Part shown: positions 1 to 8,297 of the stretch, in pieces
Layout: each line of letters starts with the position of its first letter
How positions within the stretch are numbered: position 1 is the stretch's first letter
Made by a program: the position numbers and the translations under genes
NCBI GenBank assembly: GCA_023435985.1
Contig: JAEZKY010000139.1
Span: 1-44,441, forward strand
Reading direction: 5' to 3'
Length of the DNA stretch: 44,441 nucleotides
Origin: Bacillota bacterium
Lineage (GTDB): Bacteria; Bacillota; Clostridia; Clostridiales; Clostridiaceae
The notes under the pieces: model-generated
Databases searched by the model: none
What the model was told of the DNA's origin: nothing
What the model saw: the letters and a program-made list of their open reading frames with translations, nothing else

Positions 1-10
1 TTTCATTCAT
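1..10 (-). CDS. 5' end of a leftward gene, cut by the window edge
   Basis: On the minus strand an ATG at position 10 follows a GGAG box about ten bases upstream, so a gene probably begins here and runs off the left edge. Only three codons are visible, so no function can be given. It would be divergent from the methyltransferase at 254, and the paired TACA-N3-TGTA sites between them suggest it could encode their regulator (inference). Confidence 0.35.
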
Positions 11-79
11 TAATGCACAACTCCTATTTATGAAATTCCGTAAGTTATTATATTATAACATATTTTTACAATATATAAG

Positions 80-142
80 ATACATATTGTACTTTAAGTT
101 CTAAAGGGGTATAATAAAATAAAAATAAGGTACATTGTGTAC
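80..142 (+). promoter_or_regulatory. Sigma-A promoter with two TACA-N3-TGTA operator-like sites
   Basis: TTGTAC at 87-92 and TATAAT at 110-115 are separated by exactly 17 bases. A dyad TACA-TAT-TGTA (81-91) overlaps the -35 box and a second dyad GTACA-TTG-TGTAC (130-142) lies downstream of the -10. Their centres are 50 bases apart, about five helical turns, which suits cooperative repression. The regulator is not identified. Confidence 0.6.
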
Positions 143-253
143 TGTAGAAATTAACTGATTTAAAAGGTCATCTAATTTTGTACGAAATTTAGGCAATCAA
201 CTATTATTTATATGACTTGCGTTTTTGAAAATATTGAATTGGAGGATATTTAT

Positions 254-1063
254 ATGGATGAAAATAAAAAAATAATTTTATCTAAGGAAAAAGAAACATT
301 ATTTATTACGTTAAGAGCAAAGGCTATGGATAGTCTTTTGGTGAATTCAATTCTTCATGATGATACTGCTTATAAAATTCTTAAAGAGGTTAATTATAAT
401 TTTACAAAATTCGAAAAAGATGATGATAGGGCCACCGTTGTTCGTGCTAAAGAATTTGACAATTGGATAATCAAATACATTGAAGCAAATAAAAATGCTA
501 ATATTGTGTATATTGGCTGTGGATTGGACTCACGAATTACTAGAATTAATCCGCCATCAACAGTACATTGGTATGATTTAGATTTCCCGGAAGTTATAGA
601 AGTTCGAAAATTATTTTATTCAAATAAAGATAACTACCAAATGATTGACTCTTCTGCTACAAATTTTTCATGGCTTGAGAAAATTCCTAAAGGCCGACCA
701 ACGCTAATTATTGCGGAGGGTGTTTTTGTATATATACCATCCGAAGGAGTGAGAGAATTATTTGGGCGAATTATAGAATATTTTAATCATGGAGAAATTA
801 TATTTGATGTAATGACTCCTTTTGCAACTAGCATAGGAAAAAAGGAACTCAAGAAAAAAACAGGTGCTGTTTATGAATGGACCGTTAATGACTCAAAGGA
901 AATTGACTCAATCAATCCAAAGCTTAGAAAGGTAGAAGAACTTTCGCTTATGAATTCTACTTATGTTGGAAAATTATCTTTTAAAAGCCGATTAATGTTT
1001 GCTTTGTTATCACGCATACCTAAATTCAGAAATATGATGCGTTTAATGAAGTATGATTTTTAA
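254..1063 (+). CDS. SAM-dependent methyltransferase, TcmP/LCM family
   Basis: A 269-residue class I methyltransferase of the leucine carboxyl methyltransferase / polyketide O-methyltransferase (TcmP-like) group. The SAM-binding motif I reads YIGCGLDSR near residues 86-94, followed by the acidic YDLDFPEV motif; IIAEGVFVYI matches the family post-motif. ATG 254 is preferred to an upstream ATG at 212 because GGAGG lies eight bases before it at 241-245. It is monocistronic behind the operator-bearing promoter at 87-115. The substrate is unknown. A second member of the same family lies at 29251. Confidence 0.8.
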   Translation: MDENKKIILSKEKETLFITLRAKAMDSLLVNSILHDDTAYKILKEVNYNFTKFEKDDDRATVVRAKEFDNWIIKYIEANKNANIVYIGCGLDSRITRINPPSTVHWYDLDFPEVIEVRKLFYSNKDNYQMIDSSATNFSWLEKIPKGRPTLIIAEGVFVYIPSEGVRELFGRIIEYFNHGEIIFDVMTPFATSIGKKELKKKTGAVYEWTVNDSKEIDSINPKLRKVEELSLMNSTYVGKLSFKSRLMFALLSRIPKFRNMMRLMKYDF

Positions 1064-1129
1064 CTTTACAATTCATTCTATTTTATGAGGTGGATGATAA
1101 ATTTAGTGCTTGTGAATCTGTACGTAGAT

Positions 1130-1159
1130 TTGATATTTAAGAGTAAACAGATGTATAAT
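1130..1159 (+). promoter_or_regulatory. Probable sigma-A promoter of the VOC gene
   Basis: TTGATA at 1130-1135 and TATAAT at 1154-1159 have an 18-base spacer, giving a very short leader before the ATG at 1182. The stretch GTAGATTTGAT around the -35 is also found in the B half of the dispersed repeat (for example 10660), so this may be a diverged copy of it. Confidence 0.5.
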
Positions 1160-1181
1160 TTACATTAATGGAGGGATGACA

Positions 1182-1538
1182 ATGAAGATAAAACAAATCT
1201 TAAACAGATTTTATGTGCATGACATAGATCAATCAATAAAATTTTATGAAGAAATCTTAAATGAAAAGTGTAATTTGAGATTTGACTATCCACAAGTAAA
1301 TTTAGAATTAGCTCAAGTAGGAAATATTTTAATAATTAGTGGGTCTGATGAAGCGCTAAAGCCATTTAAGGATACTAAAGCAACGTTTTTAGTAGATTCA
1401 ATTATGGAATTTAAAAATTTCTTATTAAATAATGGTGCTACAATTATCAGAGATTTAAAAGTGGTTCCAACAGGAATGAATATGACTGTAAAACATTTAG
1501 ATGGAACTATAGTTGAATATGTTGAACATAAAAATTAA
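1182..1538 (+). CDS. VOC-family (glyoxalase/bleomycin-resistance fold) protein
   Basis: A 118-residue single-domain protein. It begins KIKQILNRFYVHDIDQSIKF and ends with HLDGTIVEYVEH, the typical first strand-helix and the C-terminal metal-ligand segment (D-G-x-x-x-E) of vicinal oxygen chelate proteins. Such small members usually act as dimers in isomerisation, dioxygenase or drug-binding roles; the substrate cannot be told. ATG 1182 is chosen over the in-frame ATG 1176 because the GGAGGG box at 1170-1175 directly abuts 1176. A second VOC gene lies at 6229. Confidence 0.75.
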   Translation: MKIKQILNRFYVHDIDQSIKFYEEILNEKCNLRFDYPQVNLELAQVGNILIISGSDEALKPFKDTKATFLVDSIMEFKNFLLNNGATIIRDLKVVPTGMNMTVKHLDGTIVEYVEHKN

Positions 1539-1645
1539 TATTCATATTTATAAACATTATGTATAAGAAAAATTAAATGATTTTTATTAAATATAATATA
1601 ATTTGCAAGAAGATAGATAGTAATTTATGAATAAGTAATAGTTTT

Positions 1646-1696
1646 AAATCAGCAGTATTCATGCGGTTTTTTGTTTGGCAATATGTAGATTTGATG
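1646..1696 (+). repeat. Diverged fragment of the dispersed A/B repeat
   Basis: The stretch AGCAGTATTCATGCGG followed by a T run, then ATATGTAGATTTGAT, resembles the terminator core of an A half joined to the start of a B half as seen intact at 10608-10738. It sits immediately before the GNAT remnant, the place where B halves occur elsewhere. Confidence 0.4.
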
Positions 1697-1709
1697 CTAT
1701 GAGTTTTGA

Positions 1710-1944
1710 AACAAGAATGAAAAAAGTTATGAAAGTTCGTTAGAGAGTTGGATTATTGTCGTTAAGGACAATGGTATTCCTGTTGGATATGCTTTTTCTA
1801 CAATAGAATATACAGAGAGCAATATTTAGATATGTTTCAAATGGCAACGATGTGGCACTTAAGTTTTATCTTAGCCGCGGATTTACATTTAGTCACGAGG
1901 TATGGGGTGGCTTTATAAAAGCTGTTTATAAGTTTAAAAAGTAG
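1710..1944 (+). pseudogene. GNAT acetyltransferase remnant
   Basis: One frame around 1743-1830 reads SWIIVVKDNGIPVGYAFS..IEYTESN, and a shifted frame from about 1831 reads RYVSNGNDVALKFYLSRGF then ends at TAG 1942-1944. These are the central strand and the C-terminal N-x-x-A-x-x-x-Y-x-x-x-G-F acetyl-CoA signature of GNAT N-acetyltransferases. About 40 residues between them are missing, and a TGA at 1707 blocks the upstream part. No intact start is visible, so this is a dead gene with an internal deletion. Confidence 0.7.
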
Positions 1945-2118
1945 AAGATAAGAGTATTATAGAATAGCCCATTCCAAAATCTCATTATAATTTTATAAAA
2001 ACACTTGACTTAGGTATAACTCTAAGTGATAACATATAGTATATAGCACACAAAAGTTCATATTCAAGTAGTTAATAAAAATATAAATGAAACAAAGAAA
2101 AGATGAGGAGGCTAAGAC

Positions 2119-2838
2119 ATGGCAAAGAAAGTTTTTATCACAGGAGCGAACAAAGGGATTGGTAAACAAATAGCACATGAAATGGGGAAATGTGGGTGGA
2201 CTGTGTTAATAGGATCACGAGATGAAAAACGCGGACTTGAAGCGGTTAATGAACTTCTTAATGAGGGCATTAAAGCAACTTATATAAATATTGATTTGAA
2301 GAATCAAGAAACTATTATAGAAGCTGTAAGTACAATTAAATCACAGCATTCTGATCTTGACATATTAATCAATAATGCAGCTATTCCAGGTGACATGAGA
2401 AAACCAGGCTATGAATTTACATTGGATGAATTAAGAAATGTCATGGAAACAAATGTATTTGGGCCATTCGAACTCATTAAGCAGTTATTACCTACACTTG
2501 AGAAAAATGGCGGGCGCATTGTGAATATCACAATTCCTATCGGCATGACACCTTACTTTAATCCATTTTCCTATAAATCCAGCAAGGCAGCACTAAATGC
2601 CATGACACAAACACTTGGTTTGAATTTCCAACAAGCAGGAAAACCCCTTGAGATTTTTGGTATCATGCCCGGCGGAACAACAACTGATTTAAATGGCAAT
2701 GCGACAGGACCACACATGAAGACAGCGCAGGAAGCTGGTAAGTTAATAGCAGATATAATCCTTGATGGCAAAAATCATAATGGCGAGATTATAAATTATA
2801 ACGGTGCTGTTGCTGATTACAACTGCGGATTATTTTAA
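2119..2838 (+). CDS. Short-chain dehydrogenase/reductase
   Basis: A 239-residue classical SDR. The Rossmann cofactor motif TGANKGIG is at residues 8-15, NNAAIPG stands at the N-N-A-G position near residue 87, and the active-site Y-S-S-K block occurs as YKSSK near residue 152. An expected catalytic Ser before the Tyr is not obvious: the strand reads NITIPIGMT. AGGAGG lies eight bases before ATG 2119. Arg at the end of beta-2 (GSRDEKR) suggests NADP(H) preference (inference). Monocistronic; substrate unknown. Confidence 0.85.
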   Translation: MAKKVFITGANKGIGKQIAHEMGKCGWTVLIGSRDEKRGLEAVNELLNEGIKATYINIDLKNQETIIEAVSTIKSQHSDLDILINNAAIPGDMRKPGYEFTLDELRNVMETNVFGPFELIKQLLPTLEKNGGRIVNITIPIGMTPYFNPFSYKSSKAALNAMTQTLGLNFQQAGKPLEIFGIMPGGTTTDLNGNATGPHMKTAQEAGKLIADIILDGKNHNGEIINYNGAVADYNCGLF

Positions 2839-3037
2839 GAGATTAAACAATACGCTCATATCGGAGCAGCAAATCTGATATAGGCTTGTTTTACAATCTA
2901 TGAAGTTTTTTAAAATTAAGTTTTATGTTTTTGTGGCAAGCTTATAGCGGTAGATTGTGCAGTGTCCACTGAGATTATGTTTCTTGCTATTAAATGAATT
3001 GAATTTTAGAATGTTTTTTACGTCGTAATTTTCGTTC

Positions 3038-3106
3038 ATGAATCAATAAAAATAAATAGCAAATTGTAAAATCGTATGATTCAAGATTGAATTTACGATT
3101 TTTTTG
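3038..3106 (+). repeat. A half of the dispersed repeat, with intrinsic terminator
   Basis: The conserved entry ATGAATCAATAAAAATAAAT is followed by AAATTGTAAAATCG and a two-part hairpin: outer arms AAATCG/CGATTT, inner arms ATTCAA/TTGAAT, then seven T. It follows the SDR gene by 200 bases, in the same direction. The remaining bases of 2839-3256 show no gene; the GCCACGCAATTTTAA just after is a trace of the A-B linker. Confidence 0.8.
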
Positions 3107-3256
3107 CCACGCAATTTTAACAACGGACGAAGGACTACTGAATTTGCTTTATACTTGATGTAGTAAAAAGAAATACATATCCTATTTATGATTTTACACA
3201 TTTTATTATTATCAATGGGATATAGTATAAACAAAGCTGATAATTGGGGTGATTAT

Positions 3257-3934
3257 ATGAACAATATAATTGGAAAAACTATATCTGGATTTATAATGCT
3301 TATAGTTATTATGGGGTTATTGATTTTTTTACCTGCATGGACAATTAATTATTTGCAAGCATGGCTTTATTTACTTACTTTTGCTGTTTCAACAATATTG
3401 ATTACTATATATTTATTTAAAAACGATCTGGAGCTTTTGAAACGGCGGCTTAATGCAGGTTCAACTGCAGAAAAGGAAAAGAGTCAAAAAACTATACAAT
3501 CAATGGCAAGTATATTTTTCTGTCTTATATATATTATTGCAGGACTTGATTATCATTTTTATTGGTCGAATATTCCTCTATATATTAGCTTATTAGCAAA
3601 TATTTTTGTTATGTTAGGCTTTTTCATAGTATTTCTTGTATTTAAAGAAAACAGTTATACTTCAGCTATAATTGAAGTTGATAAAGAACAGAAAGTAATA
3701 TCAACTGGAATGTATGCAATAGTCCGTCATCCTATGTACTTTGGAGCAATACTGATGCTGGTATTTTCGGCAGTTGCATTAGGATCATATTGGGCGTTAC
3801 TTAGTGTAATGGCTTTAACTTTTACTATTATAGCTAGACTTCTTAATGAAGAAAAATTTTTATCAAAGAATTTATCAGGGTATGATAAATATTGTGAAAA
3901 GGTGAAATATCATTTAATTCCATTCATATGGTAA
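3257..3934 (+). CDS. Isoprenylcysteine carboxyl methyltransferase-like membrane protein
   Basis: A 225-residue protein with about five hydrophobic segments. The C-terminal half carries IVRHPMYFGA and GYDKYCEKVKYHLIPFIW, the R-H-P-x-Y-x-G and N-E-E/G-Y-x-x-Y signatures of the ICMT/PEMT group of SAM-using integral membrane methyltransferases. Bacterial members usually modify lipids or small hydrophobic molecules; there are no prenylated proteins to serve here. ATG 3257 is chosen because a GGGGTG box precedes it; the open frame extends back to 3188 without a ribosome site. Confidence 0.8.
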   Translation: MNNIIGKTISGFIMLIVIMGLLIFLPAWTINYLQAWLYLLTFAVSTILITIYLFKNDLELLKRRLNAGSTAEKEKSQKTIQSMASIFFCLIYIIAGLDYHFYWSNIPLYISLLANIFVMLGFFIVFLVFKENSYTSAIIEVDKEQKVISTGMYAIVRHPMYFGAILMLVFSAVALGSYWALLSVMALTFTIIARLLNEEKFLSKNLSGYDKYCEKVKYHLIPFIW

Positions 3935-4145
3935 TAATAATATAGGAGAAGCTTACTTAGATAAAGTTTAAAATTTTTATTACGAAAAATAATTAATTTT
4001 TTATTTTACAATGTATTTTGTATAGGCACTATATAATGGCGGAGGATTGCATTTTAATGCTCATATTATTAGATGTTTTAGAAGAAAGCAAAAATGCAAA
4101 ATTATTTTGCGAAAGCTTATATGAATTGGAGAGTTGTTATTAATT

Positions 4146-5996
4146 ATGAATTGGTGGAATGTATTAGAAATATCCTATGATAGCGATATAAAAACAATAA
4201 AAAAAGCGTATTCAAAATTACTCAAAATAAATAATCCAGAAGATAATGCAGAAGGATATCAAAAGCTTAGAGAAGCATATGATGCAGCTATAAAATATGC
4301 AAAGAAAAATAACAAAAATCAAGGAAATCAGGAAGTTATTAATATTAATAATGAAGAGAATGTAATTGTAGATAATGGTTATATCTTTGAAAGTTATTTA
4401 AATAAAGATAAACAAATTAGTCACAGGCTTGATTTAGATAATAATGAAAGGAATCATGATGATAAAAAGGAAAAGCTTAACTTAAGTGAACAAATAGCGC
4501 AGTTTTTAAACAGATTAAATGATATATACCGTGATTTGCACTTGAGATCAGATCCGGCAGTATGGGAAGAATTGTTGAACTCAGCTGTGCTTTGGGATTT
4601 AGAGGCTTTTTCAATTATAGAAAATGAGGTGTTTGATTTTTTAACAAAACATAAATATTTATCAGCAGAAATATGGACAAAGCTAAACAATAATTTTAGC
4701 TGGAGCCAAAATGAAATGAAATTATATAATAAATATTCTTATCCTATGGTTGATGAATTTATAAAAAATCTCAAGGAACCTAGTGAACTTAAATATGATT
4801 ATATAAAATCAATAAATCCAGAAGTAGCAGATGAATATTTATATGAAAGAGAGCAGGCTGAAAAAGCTTTAAAGAATAAGAAGTATGCAGATGCATATAA
4901 TTATTTGCAACATGCAAATTCTTTATTTAAAGGGGATCCTGAATTATTAAGGCTAAAGGGAGATTATAATTATAATATTGAGCACCTGGAAACAGCATTG
5001 GAATGTTATAAAACAGCTTTTGAAATAAATAATTATGATTTAAACAGCGCACTACATATAGGGATTATTTTAGTTTTATATAAAAGATTTAGTGAAGCTA
5101 TGACATATTTAAGCATTTATTCATCTTATAATAATAATGATAAATTAGCGTTAAAGTACATTGCATACTGTTATTACTATAATGATAATTTAATGATGGC
5201 AAAGGAAAATTTTCAAAAGCTCCTAGGCTTTGATGAGAATAATAAAACAACAAAAAAATATTTAAAGAACATAGAAGCTCAATTGTCAGGAAAACCCGCT
5301 AAAAAAATAGTATTTGATAGAGATGATCTTATTAAAGATGAAGTAGTAGAAAAAGAAAATAACGCTATAAAAAAATTTAATATGAAAGAGAAAATTCATA
5401 GAAACATGAAGTATACTACAAAATATTTAATTAGAATCATAATTGTATTGGTTATGTTTTATGCATCGGGACATGCATCTGTATTAAAGAATTCATCTAA
5501 TAACAATAATACTCAAAAAAGTATAACATATGGAAATAAAAATAATACAAATATAAATGCAAATGCAGAAAATAATAATAAAGAAGCTTCAAAGAGCTTG
5601 GAAAAGACAATATTAGATCCTAAGAAAAATAGCAATGTAACAATGAATTTAAATAATGTTAAGGCCACAAATTATTATAAAATATCAGACCTATATGAAA
5701 ATAGAAGTATATTTTCATATAAAGAATTAGAAGAAAAGGGATTACGTGATAAAGTCGAAAGTCAATTATATGTTGGTTCAACAAAAGAAAATGTAGTGAT
5801 TTTTGCAGATTCAAAATGTAGTGATAAGACTATTAATGAGAATGGTGGATATAGAATAAGCGGAGCTGTATGCGTTATTGATGAAGAAATAGGAAATGAA
5901 ATTATGAAAGAAAATGCTCCAGATTATCAAGGCTTGGATTGGATTTTCAATGGATTTATTGATGCATCTCAGTCTGCAAAAAATTCAAAGAAATAA
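4146..5996 (+). CDS. J-domain protein with TPR-like repeats and one membrane span
   Basis: A 616-residue protein. Residues 1-50 form a DnaJ-like J domain (WNVLEISYDSDIKTIKKAYS, then EGYQKLREAYDAA) but the HPD tripeptide needed to stimulate DnaK is replaced by NPED. Residues about 225-380 contain several TPR-like helical pairs (A-x-x-Y-L, LKGDYNYNIEHLETALECY). A basic stretch and one hydrophobic span follow near residues 425-447, then an Asn-rich linker and a small C-terminal domain with two Cys, predicted outside the cell. Clostridia have a family of such J-TPR-TM proteins of unknown role. ATG 4146 is preferred to TTG 4134. Confidence 0.7.
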   Translation: MNWWNVLEISYDSDIKTIKKAYSKLLKINNPEDNAEGYQKLREAYDAAIKYAKKNNKNQGNQEVININNEENVIVDNGYIFESYLNKDKQISHRLDLDNNERNHDDKKEKLNLSEQIAQFLNRLNDIYRDLHLRSDPAVWEELLNSAVLWDLEAFSIIENEVFDFLTKHKYLSAEIWTKLNNNFSWSQNEMKLYNKYSYPMVDEFIKNLKEPSELKYDYIKSINPEVADEYLYEREQAEKALKNKKYADAYNYLQHANSLFKGDPELLRLKGDYNYNIEHLETALECYKTAFEINNYDLNSALHIGIILVLYKRFSEAMTYLSIYSSYNNNDKLALKYIAYCYYYNDNLMMAKENFQKLLGFDENNKTTKKYLKNIEAQLSGKPAKKIVFDRDDLIKDEVVEKENNAIKKFNMKEKIHRNMKYTTKYLIRIIIVLVMFYASGHASVLKNSSNNNNTQKSITYGNKNNTNINANAENNNKEASKSLEKTILDPKKNSNVTMNLNNVKATNYYKISDLYENRSIFSYKELEEKGLRDKVESQLYVGSTKENVVIFADSKCSDKTINENGGYRISGAVCVIDEEIGNEIMKENAPDYQGLDWIFNGFIDASQSAKNSKK

Positions 5997-6080
5997 CTGG
6001 TTAAGCAAAAGTATCTTTAGAGCTTAAGGTTGCCACTATTAGGAAACACTATGCGTATAAATTTAATAAATGATAATATA

Positions 6081-6113
6081 AAGAGTTTATGTAAAAGTAA
6101 GCTCTTATTTTTT
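6081..6113 (+). terminator. Terminator after the J-domain gene
   Basis: AAGAG (6081-6085) pairs with CTCTT (6102-6106), followed by ATTTTTTAT. The short stem makes it moderate only. Confidence 0.5.
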
Positions 6114-6161
6114 ATCTTTAAAATGAAAAAATGTGATAAAGTTTATTACTTAAAATATCTT

Positions 6162-6195
6162 TTTTGAAAATTGAATAATATGGTATTATACTTAA
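6162..6195 (+). repeat. B half of the dispersed repeat (promoter end)
   Basis: TTTGAAAATTGAATAATATG is the same text as at 13478-13497. It ends in an extended -10, TG-G-TATTAT, with the hexamer at 6184-6189, 40 bases before the VOC gene it would drive. No A half is visible just upstream. Confidence 0.6.
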
Positions 6196-6228
6196 AATAA
6201 AGCTGTATTTTAAGTGAGGTGAAAGTGC

Positions 6229-6681
6229 ATGAAAATTAGATATGTTCATACAAATATTATTGCAAGGGATTGGAGAAGACTGTCTTTATTTTATCAGCGT
6301 GTTTTTGAGTGCAAACCAGTCTTACCTCAACGCGATTTGCAAGGAGATTGGCTTGATAAATTAACTGGAATTAAAAATGCCCACATCACAGGAGAGCACT
6401 TAGTATTACCAGGATATGAAGAAGGCTTACCAACTTTAGAGATTTTTTCATACGATGAAGTTAATTTAAGTAATCCAAAGATTTTAAATGGTATTGGACT
6501 TGCACATTTAGCTTTTGAAGTAGACGATGTTTTAGCAATATTAGAGAAAATTAAAAAAGAAGGTGGTGGACAAGTTGGGGAATTGGTAAAAACACAGTAC
6601 CCCAATAATATAACAGCAACATTTGTTTATACTAAGGACTTAGAAGGTAATATTATAGAATTGCAAAGTTGGGATAAATAG
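6229..6681 (+). CDS. VOC-family dioxygenase/glyoxalase-like protein
   Basis: A 150-residue VOC protein: KIRYVHTNIIARDWRRLSLF at the N terminus supplies the first metal His, GIGLAHLAFEVDDV the second His, and DLEGNIIELQSW the C-terminal Glu ligand. This His/His/Glu set is complete, so it is probably an active metal-dependent enzyme. GAGGTG precedes ATG 6229 by eight bases. Transcription is probably from the B-half promoter at 6182-6189. A fragment of an unrelated gene follows directly. Confidence 0.8.
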   Translation: MKIRYVHTNIIARDWRRLSLFYQRVFECKPVLPQRDLQGDWLDKLTGIKNAHITGEHLVLPGYEEGLPTLEIFSYDEVNLSNPKILNGIGLAHLAFEVDDVLAILEKIKKEGGGQVGELVKTQYPNNITATFVYTKDLEGNIIELQSWDK

Positions 6682-6693
6682 ATTGTTTTAAAT

Positions 6694-6756
6694 AAAATTA
6701 AATTTGGAAAAACTATCGGTGGAAAATATTATGTATTTACAAATCCAAACTTGTAG
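6694..6756 (+). pseudogene. Fragment of a GyrI-like gene
   Basis: This frame reads KIKFGKTIGGKYYVF then quickly stops at TAG. The intact GyrI-like protein at 9571 contains DINFGKTIGGKHCVFK, and the DNA between 9823 and 9860 matches base for base over long runs. This is therefore a relic of a paralogous copy whose ends are lost. It sits 12 bases after the VOC stop codon. Confidence 0.75.
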
Positions 6757-6769
6757 AGTCAACTATAAG

Positions 6770-6818
6770 AATTATAAAAGCAGATTAAATTATAAGTACT
6801 TAGTCTGCCTTTATAATT
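6770..6818. terminator. Bidirectional terminator hairpin, duplicated at 9251
   Basis: AATTATAAAAGCAGA (6770-6784) pairs with TCTGCCTTTATAATT (6804-6818) with one mismatch. It lies between a rightward fragment and the leftward gene ending at 6824. A near-identical hairpin with the same loop text (TATA-TACTTA) occurs at 9251-9291. Confidence 0.75.
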
Positions 6819-6823
6819 TAGAG

Positions 6824-7156
6824 TTATAATCCAAATATTTCTTCTAATTTTTCTGCATCAGTTTTATTATACTCTTCATTTATTCTTGCTTTTAATTGAT
6901 TCTTATCCCTTAAAAACATATCTGAAAGATTCATTTTAATTCCATCTACATATGCTGATTCTGCCATGCCATTTTTCATTACAAACTGTACTGTACCTGT
7001 ATTAGGATGAGAATCACTTGTTTGTGTTGAATTTTGTGAAGAGTTAGCTTGTGATGCTACTAAACTATTATTTGTTGTATTTGCATTATTTTTGGTACGA
7101 GTATTATTACTTGGATAGCTTAAATAATTATACCCATCTCTTATTGTTAGTGACAT
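6824..7156 (-). CDS. Hypothetical protein with Asn/Ser/Thr-rich middle
   Basis: A 110-residue protein of no family I recognise. The first 12 residues (MSLTIRDGYNYL) are followed by a low-complexity Asn/Thr/Ser/Gln stretch to about residue 52, then a compact charged C-terminal part (VQFVMKNGMAESAYVDGIKM) ending in EEIFGL. There is no signal peptide or membrane span. A GGAGG box precedes the start by ten bases on the minus strand, and codon use is like its neighbours, so it is probably real. The 300 bases between it and the next gene hold only a promoter. Confidence 0.65.
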   Translation of the reverse strand: MSLTIRDGYNYLSYPSNNTRTKNNANTTNNSLVASQANSSQNSTQTSDSHPNTGTVQFVMKNGMAESAYVDGIKMNLSDMFLRDKNQLKARINEEYNKTDAEKLEEIFGL

Positions 7157-7396
7157 ATTATAAATTCCTCCAATTTGAATTAATTATATTAGTTTCTAAT
7201 AATTAGACAAATATACATAAAAAACCAATATACTATAAGAATCGTATATAATTGAGAGTTCTTTAGAAAAATTCTTAATTAACTTGGAGTGAATACTTGA
7301 AGCTTTATCAATATACAAGGAAATATATATATAATGGAATAGATATGTCACGTAAGAGAAATAAAAGTTTATTTATAAACTAAATAATATTATTTT

Positions 7397-7414
7397 TACC
7401 AGGTATGGTATAAT
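7397..7414 (+). promoter_or_regulatory. Promoter -10 inside a TACCA/TGGTA dyad
   Basis: TACCA-GGTA-TGGTA (7397-7410) overlaps TATAAT (7409-7414), 45 bases before the MBL-fold gene. The same arrangement, TACCAT-AAA-ATGGTATAAT, occurs before the glycosyltransferase at 38561-38579. No clear -35 is visible at either site. Confidence 0.4.
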
Positions 7415-7458
7415 TTGTGTAAAACAAATAGTAATTTAGAAAGGGATTATATGTAGAT

Positions 7459-8088
7459 ATGAGTGAGATTATTAGAATTCCATGTGGAAGTGTAAATGCC
7501 TTTTTGATTAAAGAAAAAGCTCATGCAGTTCTTGTTGATACTGGACTAGCAGGATATGCAGAAAAAATCTATGATGTTTGTAAAGATAGCCATGTTGAAT
7601 GTATTATACTGACACATGGACATATTGACCACATTCAAAATACAGCAGTTTTGTCTAAACAACTGAATGTTCCAATTGCAATTGGAATTGGAGATGAAGA
7701 TTTAGTTGAGGATAACACCTTGCAACCTATGTATGGAAGAGGTGCATTTGGGAAAATATTGTGTTATTTCTCTCAAAAAACAATTAAAAGTAGCCCTGTA
7801 GAAAAATTTAAGCCTACTATATTTTTGAAAGATGGAGATTCATTAGAAGGTTTTGGAATTGAAGGGAAGATAATTGGACTTCCGGGACATACTAAAGGTT
7901 CAATAGGTATTGATGTTGAAGAAAGAGATCTAATTGTTGGGGATGCCTTAATGAATATGTTAAAACCAACAATATCCTTGCTTTATGAGAATAAAATGCA
8001 GCTTGAACTTAGTGCTAGAAAAATTAGTGATTTAGGAAATAGGTGTATTCATTTTGGACATGGAAAATCAGTACAAAATAGAAAGTGA
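7459..8088 (+). CDS. MBL-fold metallo-hydrolase
   Basis: A 209-residue metallo-beta-lactamase-fold protein. The metal motif H-x-H-x-D-H is THGHIDHI at residues 52-59; GLPGHTKGSIG supplies the third His, VGDALM the bridging Asp, and FGHGKSV the final His. All ligands for a two-metal centre are present. It is smaller than glyoxalase II and lacks its C-terminal domain, so it is a general hydrolase of unknown substrate. AAAGGG precedes ATG 7459 by 13 bases. Monocistronic. Confidence 0.85.
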   Translation: MSEIIRIPCGSVNAFLIKEKAHAVLVDTGLAGYAEKIYDVCKDSHVECIILTHGHIDHIQNTAVLSKQLNVPIAIGIGDEDLVEDNTLQPMYGRGAFGKILCYFSQKTIKSSPVEKFKPTIFLKDGDSLEGFGIEGKIIGLPGHTKGSIGIDVEERDLIVGDALMNMLKPTISLLYENKMQLELSARKISDLGNRCIHFGHGKSVQNRK

Positions 8089-8297
8089 ATTTAATTATTT
8101 AGATAATTAGTGAGTACTTATTTCATAAAATAATAAAAACAAATAACAGATTGAAATATTACATTAGCAGGTTATAAGAAAGGTGGCATTAGTATGGGGA
8201 TTTTTAATAGACTTTAATAGTCTATATGCAAGAGTGATTATCAGTTCTCCCATGTAGACTATAAAAAATTTATAATGTTTATTCTGGGAGGTAAAAA

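Noticed and set aside
2571..2771. 66-codon leftward frame inside the SDR gene
   Set aside because: A shadow of the SDR coding sequence with no start signals.
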